A DNA stretch of 64,000 nt, taken from Sva-07 sp963828415. GTDB lineage: Bacteria; Actinomycetota; Acidimicrobiia; Acidimicrobiales; Ilumatobacteraceae. The DNA lies in the NCBI GenBank assembly GCA_963828415.1, contig CAWHEI010000002.1, positions 62,001 through 126,000 on the forward strand. The letters run 5' to 3'. A program made the translations under genes and the position numbers. The notes under the pieces were generated by a model. It searched no databases. It was not told where the DNA came from and was given only the letters and a program-made list of their open reading frames with translations. Positions 63,230 to 64,000 of the stretch are shown piece by piece (positions within the stretch are counted from its first letter, which is position 1; each line of letters starts with the position of its first letter).

Positions 63230-64000
63230 TCAGGCGGCGGCGCGGGTCTTGCGGAGGATCGGGTCGGCGATGCCGAGCGCCTTGTCCGCGAGCGACAGCA
63301 CGCGCCCGGCGGCGCCCGGAGTCGAGTTGTCGACGAGGTTGCCCATCACGGCGAGCGTGATGTTGGCGATGGCGTCGGTGCTGACCGAGAGGCGCAGGCC
63401 TGGCTTGAGTATCCACGGGTGTCCGATGAGGAACGAGAACCGGCGCCCGGTTCGTAGGAACGCGTCGAAGCGTTCGCCGACGAGTTCGTCGTAGCGCATC
63501 GGCGCGGTGGCGGGATTTTCGAGGAACAGGTCGGCGGCCAGCATCCCGGATTCGAGGCCATAGTCGATGCCCTCACCGTTCATCGGGTTGACCAGTCCGG
63601 CGGCATCACCGATCGCCACCCAGCCGGCGCCGTGACGGCGCTGCGTCGACATCGGCAGCCGCCAGGCCCTCGGGCGTTCGAGGTTCGGGCCGAGATCCCA
63701 GTCGTCCTGCACCAGGTGGCGGTACGCCTCGAGCAGCGTGTTGAGGTTGAGCTTCTTGAAGCCCTTCATCGTCGACAAGGCGCCGACGCCGATGTTGACC
63801 GTGCCGTCACCGGCGGGGAACATCCAGCCGTATCCAGGGATCGCTGTGCCGTTCTCGTCCTTCAGTGACAGGCACGCTTCGAGGTGCACGTCGGTGTGCC
63901 GAGGCGTGGCGGCGTAGGTGCGGATCGCCAGACCGAACGGTTCATCGGGCACTCGATCGGCGCCAAGTTTGCGGGCCACGGCACCCTGGGCGCCAGCGGC
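63230..64000 (-). CDS. Geranylgeranyl reductase family flavoprotein (5' end outside the window)
   Basis: The C-terminal 256 residues of an FAD-dependent reductase; the frame is open to the window edge, so the N-terminal FAD motif is missing. Seen are ARKLGADRVPDEPFGLAIRTY, GYGWMFPAGDGTVNIGVGALSTMKGFKKLNL, the second FAD motif GWVAIGDAAGLVNPMNGEGIDYGLESGMLAA, and a C-terminal LADKALGIADPILRKTRAAA. The family saturates isoprenoid chains, for instance menaquinone or lipid side chains; this branch resembles the actinobacterial ones near menaquinone or NADH dehydrogenase genes, which cannot be checked here. An internal GTG at 63979 is not taken as the start. Confidence 0.87.
   Translation of the reverse strand, partial: AAGAQGAVARKLGADRVPDEPFGLAIRTYAATPRHTDVHLEACLSLKDENGTAIPGYGWMFPAGDGTVNIGVGALSTMKGFKKLNLNTLLEAYRHLVQDDWDLGPNLERPRAWRLPMSTQRRHGAGWVAIGDAAGLVNPMNGEGIDYGLESGMLAADLFLENPATAPMRYDELVGERFDAFLRTGRRFSFLIGHPWILKPGLRLSVSTDAIANITLAVMGNLVDNSTPGAAGRVLSLADKALGIADPILRKTRAAA

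Overview
The window is GC-rich DNA from an actinobacterium. The order rpsF-ssb-rpsR-rplI-dnaB, two F420-type LLM oxidoreductases, a DUF5318 gene and gene content like marine Acidimicrobiia (Ilumatobacter-like) support this; the class-level placement is inference from memory, not from a search. I recognised no rRNA, tRNA, CRISPR array, phage or insertion sequence. Genes are packed tightly on both strands, with many ATGA/GTGA overlaps. No gene-free stretch exceeds about 300 bases.

Layout. 0-2.5 kb: methyltransferase, DUF5318 protein, DUF192 lipoprotein, VOC protein. 2.6-7.1 kb: the S6-SSB-S18-L9-DnaB replication/translation cluster, with a group of DnaA-box-like 9-mers before dnaB and a 351-residue intein in the DnaB P-loop. 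7.2-15 kb: META lipoprotein, divergent PLP enzymes (DSD1 family and class V), an operon of two diiron ferritin-like proteins plus a zinc-ribbon protein behind twin palindromes, and a large fused membrane protein. 15-22.8 kb: purE-purK, methyltransferase, pirin, MFS exporter, GNAT, trmB, azlCD, PH/SHOCT protein. 22.9-35 kb: class III aminotransferase, TauD-like dioxygenase, D-aminoacylase-type amidohydrolase, DUF389, P450, GNAT, DUF2252, ACT protein, Baeyer-Villiger-type monooxygenase. 35-38.9 kb: KtrA/KtrB potassium uptake, small proteins, engB. 38.9-51.3 kb: an XRE/MmyB-like regulator divergent from one giant 3827-residue secreted protein that carries a class 3 lipase domain and an LPATG sorting signal. 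51.3-64 kb: KAS III, LLM enzyme, TetR plus MMPL exporter, DM13 protein, PhyH dioxygenase, a four-gene double ABC transporter, LLM enzyme, VOC protein and a geranylgeranyl reductase cut by the window edge.

Three themes stand out. First, the giant lipase protein and its regulator share a perfect 10-5-10 palindrome that covers the regulator's start; MmyB-like ligand domains are linked to fatty acids, so a lipase/fatty-acid feedback loop is a testable idea. Second, there are two families of dispersed intergenic palindromes: a 52-54 nt hairpin (three copies, each 33-39 nt before a start codon) and a 33 nt element (two near-identical copies and one relative, placed on or just after stop codons). 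Third, at least 15 genes have a TANNNT box 6-8 nt before the start codon, which points to widespread leaderless transcription and helps to choose starts.

Three minus-strand genes between 22.9 and 34.8 kb each carry a single extra base that shifts the frame. Sequencing or assembly error and true decay cannot be told apart from the sequence alone.
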